Shown piece after piece: positions 1 through 6,269 of a stretch of DNA of 18,944 nt. Position 1 is the stretch's first letter; each line of letters begins with the position of its first letter. Where the stretch lies: assembly GCA_036794395.1 (NCBI GenBank), contig DAIRGS010000133.1:1-18944 (forward strand), given 5' to 3'. The position numbers and the translations under genes were made by a program. The notes under the pieces were generated by a model that saw nothing but the letters and a program-made list of their open reading frames with translations, ran no database searches and had not been told where the DNA came from. Source of the stretch: DASXMX01 sp036794395 (GTDB taxonomy: Bacteria; Planctomycetota; Phycisphaerae; Tepidisphaerales; Tepidisphaeraceae).

Positions 1-1
1 C

Positions 2-553
2 GAGAAGCTCAAGGAGCGCCTCGCAAAGCTGGCCGGCGGCGTCGCCCAGATCAACGTCGGGGCCGCGACCGAAGTCGCGATGAAGGAAAAGAAAGCCCGC
101 GTCGAAGACGCCCTCCACGCCTGCCGTGCGGCAGTCGAAGAAGGCATCCTCCCCGGCGGCGGGGTCGCCGTCATCCGCGCCGCCGCCAAGGTTCTCAACC
201 ACGTCGGCAAGAAAGCCGCCAACGAAGACCAGAAGGTCGGCGTGGAAATCGTCCGCCGAGCCGTCGAAGCCCCCATCAAGCAAATCGCCGACAACGCCGG
301 CGTCGATGGCGCCGTCATCGCCCAAAAGGTCAAGGAATCCGACGACACCAACTTCGGCTACAACGCCCTCACCCACGTCTACGGCGACCTGGTGAAAATG
401 GGCGTCATCGTCCCCACAAAAGTAGAACGCACCGCGTTACAAAATGCGGCCAGCATCGCCGGCCTGCTGCTCACCACCGATGCGGTAGTCAGCGAGATTA
501 AGGAAGACAAACCCGAACCGGCGGGAGCCGGTGCGGGCGGTGGGATGTACTAA
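2..553 (+). CDS. groEL: Chaperonin GroEL (Hsp60), C-terminal part; 5' end outside window
   Basis: About 183 residues of the C-terminal part of the 60-kDa chaperonin are present. The reading frame is open from base 2, so the gene begins upstream of the window. Typical GroEL stretches are visible: KLAGGVAQINVGAATEVAMK at the start, then EGILPGGGVAVIRA, APIKQIADNAGVDGAVI, and near the end PTKVERTALQNAASIAGLLL, followed by TTDAVVSEI. The tail is Gly/Ala-rich and ends GGGMY, a variant of the usual GGM tail. These segments form the end of the apical and intermediate domains and the equatorial ATPase domain of the double-ring folding machine in the cytosol. No co-chaperonin gene lies downstream; a strong hairpin follows, so this is the last gene of its transcript. 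Confidence 0.98.
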   Translation, partial: EKLKERLAKLAGGVAQINVGAATEVAMKEKKARVEDALHACRAAVEEGILPGGGVAVIRAAAKVLNHVGKKAANEDQKVGVEIVRRAVEAPIKQIADNAGVDGAVIAQKVKESDDTNFGYNALTHVYGDLVKMGVIVPTKVERTALQNAASIAGLLLTTDAVVSEIKEDKPEPAGAGAGGGMY

Positions 554-968
554 AAATCGGTAGGGGGGCCGACCCCAGATCGACAATCTCAGTCCGTTCG
601 ATGAGACGAAGGACCAAAGGCCGGCTGGCTAACCCCAGCCGGCCTTCGGCGTTGGGTGAGCCGGTGTTGTGAACCTCGACGCCGCCCACGTGACTAAGTG
701 CATGAGCGGGGTTGAATCGCGAAAGCACCGATCCGTTCCATCGGGTGCGCGCCAAGTTTGTAGGTATACTTTCACCCAACATCCACGGAATTCCATTGTT
801 TCTTGAACCGGCTCTCACCACGCACGACCGGCGCGAGCGCGCGTCCACCACGGTCTCACGGTGTTTTGCGGCACTTTTTTTCCACCTACAAACGTGACGC
901 GGACTCCGTTCCATCAGGTCAACCTGATTTCATTCCACTTCCGCCAATTGTTCGTGTACAATACGGGT
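554..968. other. Intergenic stretch between groEL and the winged-helix gene
   Basis: Apart from the hairpin at 617-646 I see no supported gene. Short open frames occur on both strands but none resembles a protein family. The 3' end is AT-richer, and TACAAT at 957-962 lies seven bases before the next start codon. That would fit a -10 element giving a nearly leaderless transcript, but there is no convincing -35 box. Confidence 0.5.
617..646 (+). terminator. Probable terminator hairpin after groEL
   Basis: A perfect 12-bp stem (AAGGCCGGCTGG, 617-628, pairing with 635-646) closes a 6-base loop, 64 bases after the groEL stop. The stem is very GC-rich. No run of T follows it, so it is not a canonical intrinsic terminator; it could stop transcription or protect the 3' end. 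Confidence 0.65.
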
Positions 969-1313
969 ATGCCGGTCGGGAATCCGTCAACGTCACGTCA
1001 ATTGGTGTCCACCAGCGGTGCCAGTTCCACCGCGGTCAATAGCTTTGGAACGTTTCTTGAGACAGTGCAGCGGGAAAGCCGGACGAATCAGGGACAACCA
1101 GACGTTCCGGCGTTGCTTCTTCGAATCGTGGCCGAACATGGCGCAATGCCGATTGCAGAGCTTGTCGGTTCGACGGGGCTGGGGCTTGTCGCGATCCTGC
1201 AGGCACTCGATGTCTTAAAGAGTTTTGGCCTCGTTTCGTTGGTAGGAGAGGCGGGAGATCAGAAAATCGAAGCCACCCGGAGCGGCGCACGTACTGCAGT
1301 CGCGATTCGCTAA
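969..1313 (+). CDS. Small protein with a winged-helix-like domain, unknown function
   Basis: A 114-residue protein with no family I can name. The first 45 residues are Ser/Thr-rich and probably disordered. Residues about 46-110 (DVPALLLRIVAEHGAMPIAE onward, through LQALDVLKSFGLVSLVGEAG) have the helix-helix-helix-strand pattern of a winged-helix domain: a helix, a short turn, a recognition-like helix and a beta wing. The ATG at 969 is preferred because the upstream in-frame codons look non-coding; no clear Shine-Dalgarno sequence precedes it. The stop codon touches the start of the next gene, so the two are surely co-transcribed and probably act together, perhaps as soluble adaptor or regulator and membrane partner. 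That role is inference. Confidence 0.65.
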   Translation: MPVGNPSTSRQLVSTSGASSTAVNSFGTFLETVQRESRTNQGQPDVPALLLRIVAEHGAMPIAELVGSTGLGLVAILQALDVLKSFGLVSLVGEAGDQKIEATRSGARTAVAIR

Positions 1314-1994
1314 ATGCTCGATCAGCTCATCGACTACTCTGGCGTTGCAATACTGGGCGCGCTCTTCGGGTTGGGCGAGCTGGTTTCGCGGTATCGTGAC
1401 GAGCCTCGGCGCGCGGCCACGGTTCTTCCCAGTTATCTCTATCTGACAATAAACGCTGGCATCGCAGTCTCCGCTTTGGCGCTGATGCGGGGATTTGGAT
1501 GGAACGTTTCCGTGAGCGGCACCGGCACCGCTTCGTCAGCTCGACTCGGGCAAGTGCTCATTGCCGGCTTGGGCGCGATGGCATTTCTGCGTACATCCCT
1601 TTTTACCGCTCGAATCGGCAACCAAGATGTCGGAATCGGGCCAAGTGTAATTGCCCAATCTCTTTTGAAAGCCGCCGACGCCGCTGTTGACCGACGCCGG
1701 GGCGTGGCGCGGGACGTCGCGATCCGTACCGTTATGTCGGGCGTGTCGTTCGAAAAAGCGTACCAACTATTGCCCTCTTACTGCCTCGCGTTAATGCAAA
1801 ATCTGGCCCAAGAAGATCAAGCCGCCCTCGGACAGCAGGTCGAAGCGATCTCGCGGATGAATTCAACGGATGCCGCGAAATCACGACTTCTCGGCCTTGC
1901 GCTGATGAACGCAGTGGGCGAAGAAATCCTCATCGCTGCGGTGAAATCTCTGTCCACAGAGGTGAAGGACGTCGTCCCGCACCAACCGGAATAG
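1314..1994 (+). CDS. Integral membrane protein with cytosolic helical tail, unknown function
   Basis: A 226-residue protein whose ATG directly follows the stop of the upstream winged-helix gene. Three hydrophobic helices are visible: residues about 8-25 (VAILGALFGLGELVS), 40-60 (YLYLTINAGIAVSALALMRG) and 78-98 (LGQVLIAGLGAMAFLRTSLF). The remaining 125 residues are soluble and helical, with a basic patch (DRRRGVARDVAIR) and no recognisable catalytic motif. I know of no characterised family. The tight pairing with a small winged-helix protein recalls conflict or signalling modules in which a membrane effector is held by a small partner, but nothing in the sequence proves this. Confidence 0.7.
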   Translation: MLDQLIDYSGVAILGALFGLGELVSRYRDEPRRAATVLPSYLYLTINAGIAVSALALMRGFGWNVSVSGTGTASSARLGQVLIAGLGAMAFLRTSLFTARIGNQDVGIGPSVIAQSLLKAADAAVDRRRGVARDVAIRTVMSGVSFEKAYQLLPSYCLALMQNLAQEDQAALGQQVEAISRMNSTDAAKSRLLGLALMNAVGEEILIAAVKSLSTEVKDVVPHQPE

Positions 1995-2081
1995 GGTCGT
2001 CACCGACAGGCAAATCCAGCCTCCATGGTCCCGGCTTCCCTGTCCGCGGGGGATGAAAATGAGAAGGAAGAGCGGGTGGGA

Positions 2082-2147
2082 GTGTGAGGGAGAGGGCGGG
2101 CGAGAAAACTTGAGGCTTGATGGCGCCTTGTCCGCCCTCTCCCACAC
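2082..2147. repeat. Interspersed palindromic repeat, copy 1
   Basis: Imperfect inverted repeat: left arm 2082-2104 (GTGTGAGGGAGAGGG then CGGGCGAG) pairs with right arm 2127-2147. The loop, AAAACTTGAGGCTTGATGG, is nearly shared with the copy at 4178-4242. It lies in the gap between the membrane-protein gene and the first antitoxin gene. Size and shape suit a small non-autonomous element or a transcript-end structure. Confidence 0.7.
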
Positions 2148-2179
2148 GTCTCCGCCATGCTTTCAGCGCTTCCTCGCTC

Positions 2180-2212
2180 ACATCGCATCCCTCCCGCGAC
2201 GTGGATATGATG
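2180..2212 (+). promoter_or_regulatory. Putative promoter/leader of the RHH antitoxin gene, duplicated at 3074
   Basis: A 33-base stretch ending GACGTGGATATGATG recurs at 3074-3106 with six mismatches by eye. In both places an ATGGCAACGA start follows 13-15 bases later. TATGAT at 2206-2211 could be a -10 box. The -35 region is not convincing. Conservation of the segment together with the start codon suggests it is the promoter and leader of a TA operon. Confidence 0.45.
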
Positions 2213-2225
2213 GGCGCGAGAAAAC

Positions 2226-2507
2226 ATGGCAACGACAACCAATTTGCAAACCGGAAAGCTACCGATACGAAAGGTTTCGGCCGTCCGGCGGCGCGCACAA
2301 GAACTCGGGATGACGCCGAGTGCGTATCTCCGGCATTTGATCGAGGATGATCTGGCCGTGAGTAATAAGGCGCGTGCCACGTCGCTTGACGAGTTGGCAG
2401 GGCCGTTCCGTGAGGCCCTGGCTGGGGTGAGCGGGGAGGAGCTGGACCGGCGGGTCAAGGCCGCTCGGGCTCGCGGTCGTAATGGGTGTTCGCACCAGCG
2501 ACGGTAA
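2226..2507 (+). CDS. Ribbon-helix-helix-type antitoxin with altered C-terminus
   Basis: A 93-residue protein. The core VRRRAQELGMTPSAYLRHLI looks like the helix-turn-helix part of a ribbon-helix-helix DNA-binding antitoxin, followed by the acidic toxin-binding region DELAGPFREALAGVSGEELD. Antitoxins of this kind normally precede a PIN-domain ribonuclease, and a PIN remnant does follow at 2486. The last dozen residues (NGCSHQRR end) come from a 44-bp repeat that replaces the natural junction, so the C-terminus is probably not original. A fragment of a close relative is found at 6086-6154. With no intact toxin it is likely an orphan. The start is the ATG 13 bases after the conserved leader. Confidence 0.7.
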   Translation: MATTTNLQTGKLPIRKVSAVRRRAQELGMTPSAYLRHLIEDDLAVSNKARATSLDELAGPFREALAGVSGEELDRRVKAARARGRNGCSHQRR

Positions 2508-2516
2508 ACGTTGGCG
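2473..2516 (+). repeat. 44-bp repeat at a TA break point, copy 1
   Basis: Matches 6947-6990 with seven mismatches over 44 positions, counted by eye. It lies at the antitoxin-toxin junction. One frame of both copies reads MG-x-RTSDG-x-RWR-x-P, and three of the mismatches are synonymous in that frame, so the repeat may derive from a coding sequence. Confidence 0.7.
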
Positions 2517-2581
2517 TCACCCGCTTTTTTCAACTCGTCGTCGACGCCAACGTTCTGACGTCGAAAGCACAAGAATGGTAA
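2486..2581 (+). pseudogene. Remnant of a PIN-domain toxin, N-terminal fragment
   Basis: A 31-codon frame from GTG 2486 to TAA 2579-2581 contains TRFFQLVVDANVLTSK, the first beta strand of a PIN-domain ribonuclease with its first metal-binding Asp (VVDANVL). PIN toxins are usually 130-150 residues. Here everything after the first 15 or so residues of the domain is gone, and the sequence runs straight into a second PIN remnant at 2575. Its place directly after an RHH antitoxin is the usual antitoxin-toxin order, so this was probably the partner of the gene at 2226. It cannot be active. Confidence 0.6.
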
Positions 2582-2715
2582 CTCCACAATCTCCCAAACC
2601 CACCGTTTACATTGAAACGACGATCGTCGGATATCTGACGGCCCGTCCCATCAAGGACGTGGTCGTAACTGGCAACATGGCCCTTACGCGTGAACTGAAC
2701 GAGGTGCAGTCATGA
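2575..2715 (+). pseudogene. Truncated VapC-family PIN toxin
   Basis: A 46-residue frame containing KPTVYIETTIVGYLTARPIK and then DVVVTGNMALTRELNE. The first part matches the start of a VapC-like PIN subfamily (pattern VYIETTI-x-x-YLTARP). The second part looks like the family's C-terminal region. The usual length is about 150 residues, so roughly 100 central residues with most catalytic acids are missing, which suggests an internal deletion. The stop overlaps the start of the next gene (ATGA), typical of TA operons. It is almost certainly inactive, though the reading frame and coupling are kept. Confidence 0.65.
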
Positions 2716-2909
2716 ACCAGGATCCTATTGTCGAGGAGGCGCGCCGCGCCGGTAGGGCCTTGTTCTCGCGATTCAACAACGACATGACTGCCGTTTGCGA
2801 GTACCTTCGCCAACGCACCGACGAAGCTGCGCGAAATGGCCTCGCGGTGGTATCACGGGAGCCCCGGAATCCGCGACCCCGGCCTGTTGTAAGCAAGCGG
2901 GTTGGGTAA
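2712..2909 (+). CDS. Small TA-associated protein, probable antitoxin partner of the VapC remnant
   Basis: A 65-residue protein whose ATG overlaps the stop of the truncated VapC frame by four bases; GAGGTG eight bases upstream is a good ribosome binding site. The pattern DPIVEEARRAGRALFSRFNN followed by DMTAVCEYLRQ resembles the small helical proteins often encoded next to this VapC subfamily. The last 20 residues are Pro/Arg-rich. It probably bound the toxin or shared its transcript. With the toxin deleted it has no visible partner. The family link is from memory of the pattern, so confidence is moderate. Confidence 0.55.
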   Translation: MNQDPIVEEARRAGRALFSRFNNDMTAVCEYLRQRTDEAARNGLAVVSREPRNPRPRPVVSKRVG

Positions 2910-2925
2910 CAGAATTTCGCATTAA

Positions 2926-2959
2926 GTCAGAAGTACGGGGATAGCTCTGAATTCTTCGA
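2926..2959. repeat. 34-bp interspersed repeat, copy 1
   Basis: Begins GTCAGAAGTACGGGG and matches 4101-4134, sharing GCTCTGAATT. Each copy is followed by CTC-rich palindromic-repeat sequence (CCCTCTCCCTCACGTC at 2983 here; the full palindrome at 4178 in the second copy), so it is probably part of a larger decayed element. The stretch 2910-3221 holds no other gene I can support. Confidence 0.55.
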
Positions 2960-3073
2960 GTCGAGTCGATGGTGTCTCTTCAGCCCTCTCCCTCACGTCC
3001 GAGACTGCGATGGAACGGTCGCCCGAGGGTTCTGACGAGCTTGCCGCTGGACACCATTGGCATCCGGCTCGGA

Positions 3074-3178
3074 ACATCACATCAGCGCCGGGACGTGGAT
3101 ATGATGAGGGCAGAGGCAAACATGGCAACGATCCGGCGAAGGTGGGAACAGCATATAGAAGGACCGCGATGGAAATGA
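3074..3178 (+). pseudogene. Duplicated antitoxin leader and start codon, body lost
   Basis: Bases 3074-3106 repeat the leader of the antitoxin gene at 2226, and ATGGCAACGAT at 3122 repeats its first codons. After that the frame (MATIRRRWEQHIEGPRWK, stop at 3176-3178) has no resemblance to the antitoxin. This looks like a 5' relic of a second TA operon. A leftover promoter here could still drive the downstream gene at 3222. Confidence 0.5.
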
Positions 3179-3221
3179 TTCGGAACATCGGAAATGTTTG
3201 AGAGGGGCAAAGGAGCAAGCT

Positions 3222-4004
3222 ATGAGGTGGATAGTTGTTTTGATCGCGATGATTGGCGCGGGACCGGCGACAAGGCCAACGGCAGCCCCCACAAGCCAAG
3301 CGGCAATGCCTGTCAACATCTCCCTTGACGAGGCGATCCGGCAACGCCAGGCGGCAGTGACGGCGTGCCTTGCAAGGATAAGGTCCACGCCAAGCTATCG
3401 CGCAGAGGGCGAGAAAAGAGATTTGGCGGCGGCGAAACTTGAGTTCTCGCGCAAATACGGATCGCCAGAAGACCGACTAAAGTCCAGCCATGATTTTGTG
3501 GTCATTGACCAGAAACTCAAGGCGATGGAAAAGAAGGCCGTCGAAGCCGATCCAGCCATCAAATCCGCCGACGCAGCCATTGGATTAGTCAAAGCAAAAT
3601 TGGACGATGATGAGCAAGCCAGAATCAGCGCGGCGGCAGCGGAACGGCAAAGGATTGCGAACGACCCAATTAACGTCGCGATACGCGAAGGAAAGATCAT
3701 CGTTGGAATGACGGAGGGAAATGCGTCCTCGGCTTTCGCCAACCGAAAGCGACGGAATTTTGAAGAAGGGCACGGCGGCGGTAGCAGTGGCGTGGGGATC
3801 GACATGAGCATGAGTCAGGCGATGGGGACGTTTAACGTCGAACCGCAAAACTTAATCAGGAAAACCCAGGATGATTTTGAAAGCGGCGCGAAACGAGTGA
3901 CCTTCACGCGATATCTTCGGTACATGAATGGTGGCGAACGTAGGACCGATGAGGTTGTGGTCATCATTCGCGATGGCAAGGTGACGCAGGTGATGGGGCA
4001 ATAG
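3222..4004 (+). CDS. Secreted protein with a C-terminal BamE/SmpA-like region, unknown function
   Basis: A 260-residue protein. The ATG at 3222 is chosen because AAAGGAG lies six bases upstream and the product then starts with a signal peptide (MRWIVVLIAMIGAGPATRP). Residues about 35-150 are Ala/Lys/Glu-rich and probably coiled-coil, with repeated AA-x-K and AAAAERQR stretches. Residues about 155-260 resemble the BamE/SmpA fold: the strand IREGKIIVGMTEGNASSAF has the typical G-M-T helix start, and the end DEVVVIIRDGKVTQVMGQ is the usual last strand pair. Such domains act in the envelope. It stands alone between decayed TA modules. No specific role can be given. Confidence 0.75.
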   Translation: MRWIVVLIAMIGAGPATRPTAAPTSQAAMPVNISLDEAIRQRQAAVTACLARIRSTPSYRAEGEKRDLAAAKLEFSRKYGSPEDRLKSSHDFVVIDQKLKAMEKKAVEADPAIKSADAAIGLVKAKLDDDEQARISAAAAERQRIANDPINVAIREGKIIVGMTEGNASSAFANRKRRNFEEGHGGGSSGVGIDMSMSQAMGTFNVEPQNLIRKTQDDFESGAKRVTFTRYLRYMNGGERRTDEVVVIIRDGKVTQVMGQ

Positions 4005-4100
4005 GATGGCGTTATATTGAGAATGAACTTTTCTACTGGCCGGGGCGTCTCGCCTTTGCCATCGTTTAGCAGGCAAGGAGATTTCAAATGAAAGCGTCAG

Positions 4101-4134
4101 GTCAGAAATAACCGGACGGCTCTGAATTGCTTGA
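4101..4134. repeat. 34-bp interspersed repeat, copy 2
   Basis: Begins GTCAGAAATAACCGG and shares GCTCTGAATT with the copy at 2926-2959. It lies in the gap 4005-4290 between the secreted protein and the HigA-type gene. That gap holds no gene I can support. Confidence 0.55.
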
Positions 4135-4177
4135 ACGTTCTGTCTCTCGCCTGACCTCCGCGTGGGTGGGAGAGGAA

Positions 4178-4242
4178 GTGTGAGGGACAGGGCGGGCGAG
4201 AAAACTGAGCCTTGATGGTGTCTCGCCCGCCCGCTCCCTCAC
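4178..4242. repeat. Interspersed palindromic repeat, copy 2
   Basis: Inverted repeat with arms at 4178-4200 and 4222-4242 that close on CTCGCCCGCC/GGGCGGGCGAG. Arms and loop are close to the copy at 2082-2147. It lies 48 bases past the 3' end of the minus-strand antitoxin gene, so it could also serve as its transcript end. Confidence 0.7.
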
Positions 4243-4290
4243 GTCTGCCGAATTCCTGAATCTACCAGTGCATGGCCGGGGCGTACCCGC

Positions 4291-4806
4291 TCACTTGTTT
4301 TCTGTCTGCTCAGCATAAGCCTCCCGAACGGCCTGCGCCATTTCCCGCTGACTGAGCAATCTCGCCGCGAGCTTCAGATACGCCGTCGCAGCGGCTTTGG
4401 TCGCGTCGCGCATCTCCTCTTTACCAGCCCGTTTCGCCGGTGATGGAGCGTTCCGCATCAGCCAGAACAGAAACGCATCGGGTGAACTCTTGATCTGGTC
4501 CATGAGCCTCCGGGCCGATGCCGCCGGCCGGCGAAGGCCCTGCTCCCAGTGTTCCACCGTCTCGGTCGATACGCCGATGACTTGTCCGAACATCGCCTGC
4601 GTTAGACTTAGCGTATCACGAAGCGCTTGGACATCCGCCGGAGTGTACTCAGACGGGTTTGGGACCCGGACTTCATGCACCTTGAATGCGCTGAGGTTTC
4701 CCGTGGTCACCGCCTCATGCATTTGCCGAACCCCTTCCATCAACTCGCTTCCGGCGCTGTTGGTGGTTCGCGGCTTCCCTTTTACCTTCTTGAGTTGTTT
4801 AGCCAT
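4291..4806 (-). CDS. higA: HigA-type antitoxin, XRE helix-turn-helix
   Basis: A 171-residue protein. Residues about 60-110 form a Cro/C1-type helix-turn-helix: PADVQALRDTLSLTQAMFGQ, then VIGVSTETVEHWEQGLRRP, with the typical GVS turn and W-E-x-G-x-R-x-P end. The start at 4806 gives MAKQLKKVKGKPRTTNS and lies four bases after the toxin stop codon, so the two are translated as one unit, toxin first as in higBA operons. The C-terminal 55 residues (KRAGKEEMRDATKAAATAYL onward) are helical and longer than in most HigA proteins. It should neutralise the upstream toxin and repress the operon by binding near 5167-5181. Confidence 0.85.
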   Translation of the reverse strand: MAKQLKKVKGKPRTTNSAGSELMEGVRQMHEAVTTGNLSAFKVHEVRVPNPSEYTPADVQALRDTLSLTQAMFGQVIGVSTETVEHWEQGLRRPAASARRLMDQIKSSPDAFLFWLMRNAPSPAKRAGKEEMRDATKAAATAYLKLAARLLSQREMAQAVREAYAEQTENK

Positions 4807-4810
4807 GTCG

Positions 4811-5158
4811 TCATCCTCCGGACATCTTCCGCCGCGTTGCTTCGACCCATTTTCGCAATATCGTCTTGTCCTCAGCCGACAAATTTGCCTTGTCGTTCTT
4901 GGCAAAAATGCTCACGAAATAGCACGCCGCGGCTTCACTGAACAAGACATAACAAGCTCGCGTCGCGCCGCTCTTGCCCACGTGCCAGGACGGAGGCGCG
5001 AATCGGATCTTTCGAATCCCACCGGTTCCCCGCATCAAATCTCCACGCTGAGGGTAATCCATGATCAACTTTTCCAGCGCCTGGACATCTTCGTCCGTCA
5101 ACTTCAATCGCGCCGCCTGGGCAATGAACATCGGCGTCTGGATAAACGTCAGGTTCAT
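4811..5158 (-). CDS. higB: HigB/RelE-superfamily toxin
   Basis: A 115-residue protein, normal for the family. It starts MNLTFIQTPMFIAQAARL, and the core GDLMRGTGGIRKIRFAPPSW followed by SGATRACYVLFSEAAACYFV has the RelE-fold pattern of HigB-like mRNA interferases (G-x-G-G-x-RK-x-R and a hydrophobic central strand), then IFAKNDKANLSAEDKTIL. The ATG at 5158 is preferred to one ten codons upstream because the earlier codons span the likely operator. It is expected to cleave mRNA at the ribosome when free of antitoxin. Frame and motifs are intact, so this is the one module in the island that looks fully functional. Confidence 0.85.
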   Translation of the reverse strand: MNLTFIQTPMFIAQAARLKLTDEDVQALEKLIMDYPQRGDLMRGTGGIRKIRFAPPSWHVGKSGATRACYVLFSEAAACYFVSIFAKNDKANLSAEDKTILRKWVEATRRKMSGG

Positions 5159-5166
5159 CCTCGATA

Positions 5167-5181
5167 TCCTACAATGTAGGA
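5167..5181. promoter_or_regulatory. Palindromic operator of the HigBA-type operon
   Basis: TCCTACAATGTAGGA is a perfect 7-bp inverted repeat around one central base, eight bases upstream of the toxin start. Its place fits an operator bound by the HTH antitoxin for autoregulation. Confidence 0.65.
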
Positions 5182-5206
5182 CGAGCAAGGCAAGGCGGAA
5201 ATGAAG

Positions 5207-5254
5207 TGAACGCTCTCAACGGGACAACCCTGAACGCTCTCGACGGGATAACCT
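5207..5254. repeat. Two tandem copies of a 24-bp unit
   Basis: TGAACGCTCTCAACGGGACA at 5207 recurs from 5231 (24-bp period, three mismatches between full units). A third start, TGAATT, follows at 5255. It lies between the divergent ends of two TA operons. On the plus strand it encodes an eight-residue repeat, NALNGTTL then NALDGITL, in a 70-codon open frame that I do not otherwise trust. Confidence 0.7.
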
Positions 5255-5305
5255 TGAATTACCGTACCGAAACGCCGAAGGCGGCCGAGCTCGCAACGCC
5301 GGGAG

Positions 5306-5650
5306 TTACGCGCATCTGGATAGCCGGATCTCGACTCGCCGGTTCACTGCTTTGGCAATTCGTTGCAGCATGGTCAGCGAATGACCTTCATAATTGGCAT
5401 CTTCCAGTCGGGCGATGACCGGCTGGCGTGTCCCCACCAGTTCCGCCAATTGCCGCTGGGTCAGATGTGCCTTCTTCCGGGCGTCATATATGAGCTTGGC
5501 CACCAACGCGTTGACCGTGGCACGCTCGACCAACTCGCGCATCTCGGCGTCACCCTCGATCATCCCCTCGATGATCTCAATTGCATCAGAGGTCTGCCGG
5601 GCTTTGCGGGACTTTTTCGCTCGCCCGGCGCTGGGTGGGCTTTTGCTCAT
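5306..5650 (-). CDS. XRE-family antitoxin of a RelE/Gp49-type module
   Basis: A 114-residue protein. Residues about 60-110 form a clear helix-turn-helix: AHLTQRQLAELVGTRQPVIA followed by RLEDANYEGHSLTMLQRIA, with the typical TQ-x-x-LAE-x-x-G-T-x-QP-x-IARLE signature of HigA antitoxins paired with Gp49-like toxins. The start at 5650 overlaps the toxin gene end by 65 bases, so translation is coupled. The N-terminus is Lys/Arg-rich (GRAKKSRKARQ). It looks intact. Because the toxin is frameshifted, the antitoxin may persist for repression of its own promoter or to counter related toxins. Confidence 0.85.
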   Translation of the reverse strand: MSKSPPSAGRAKKSRKARQTSDAIEIIEGMIEGDAEMRELVERATVNALVAKLIYDARKKAHLTQRQLAELVGTRQPVIARLEDANYEGHSLTMLQRIAKAVNRRVEIRLSRCA

Positions 5651-5986
5651 AACGCCGCTTCCTTTCTTTGGCGCGCTCGATATCTCTATCGGGCACTGTT
5701 TTTTCCTTGGTCAGTGCATGTGCCAGGATGACCGCGTTGCGTCCGTGATAGAAAAACAAAATCCGGTATTGCACCGTCCGCTCTTTGGCCCGCAACTCGT
5801 AAATTCCGTCGCGCAGGTAATCGACGTGCGGCCGACGCAGTTCCTGGCAAAACATCCCAAGCAGCCGGATCTTGGCCGCGAAGTTGCAAACGCTTTGCGG
5901 TTGGACAGATGTAGGTCGCGCAGCCAATCCAAGACCGGCACCGTCCGGTCGTCCTCCATATAAAATGCCACGTCGGTTGTCGGCAT
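5586..5986 (-). pseudogene. RelE/Gp49-like toxin with a frameshift
   Basis: Two overlapping minus-strand frames together make one Gp49-like toxin. The first (from ATG 5986) gives MPTTDVAFYMEDDRTVPVLD, then WLRDLHLSNRKAFA. The second picks up at about 5888 with AAKIRLLGMFCQELRRPHVD, then LRDGIYELRAKERTVQYRIL and FFYHGRNAVILAHALTKE, the most conserved part of the family. The join needs a shift near 5880-5892, around GCAACTTCGCGG, so one or two bases appear lost or gained. Apart from that lesion the product would have about 133 residues, a normal length. It may be a recent inactivation or a sequencing error. Toxin-first order with overlapping antitoxin is standard for this family. Confidence 0.75.
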
Positions 5987-6004
5987 CGATTCAATCGCCG
6001 CTCA

Positions 6005-6023
6005 ATTATAACATAATTGTTAT
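6005..6023 (-). promoter_or_regulatory. Promoter and operator of the Gp49-type TA operon
   Basis: On the minus strand TATAAT (6010-6005) is a perfect -10 box 18 bases upstream of the toxin ATG. It overlaps an inverted repeat, ATAACA (6008-6013) with TGTTAT (6018-6023) around four bases, a likely antitoxin operator. This AT-rich patch stands out from its GC-rich surroundings. No good -35 box is visible. Confidence 0.6.
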
Positions 6024-6085
6024 CAAACCGCCAGAGCTGGACAATTCTACTGTGCCGAGTGCCGAGTTGGAGATGCCCGCTCAAC

Positions 6086-6154
6086 GACGAATTGGCAGCG
6101 CCGTTCCGTGAGGCGCTTGCCGGGGTGAGTGGGGGGAAACTGGATCGCCGGGCT
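6086..6154 (+). pseudogene. Fragment of an RHH-type antitoxin gene
   Basis: Bases 6086-6151 read DELAAPFREALAGVSGGKLD then RR, nearly identical to the toxin-binding region of the antitoxin at 2226 (DELAGPFREALAGVSGEELD). No DNA-binding part precedes it and no PIN toxin follows. It is a relic of a second copy of that module. Confidence 0.7.
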
Positions 6155-6269
6155 GGCGAGCCTAGCGGCATCAACTCGGAGTTGGGCCGGCGGATGGAGA
6201 GGGCGAGCATGTCCGATTCATCGACGTGTTCCGCTATTGTGTTCGCGGCCAGTGGCATATCATTCGAGC

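Noticed and set aside
498..914. Minus-strand open frame after groEL
   Set aside because: It covers the groEL end and terminator hairpin, has Arg/Ser-rich composition and matches no family.
2082..4242. Possible CRISPR-like array from repeated segments
   Set aside because: Copies are few, irregularly spaced and palindromic over their whole length, with no equal-length spacers and no cas genes.
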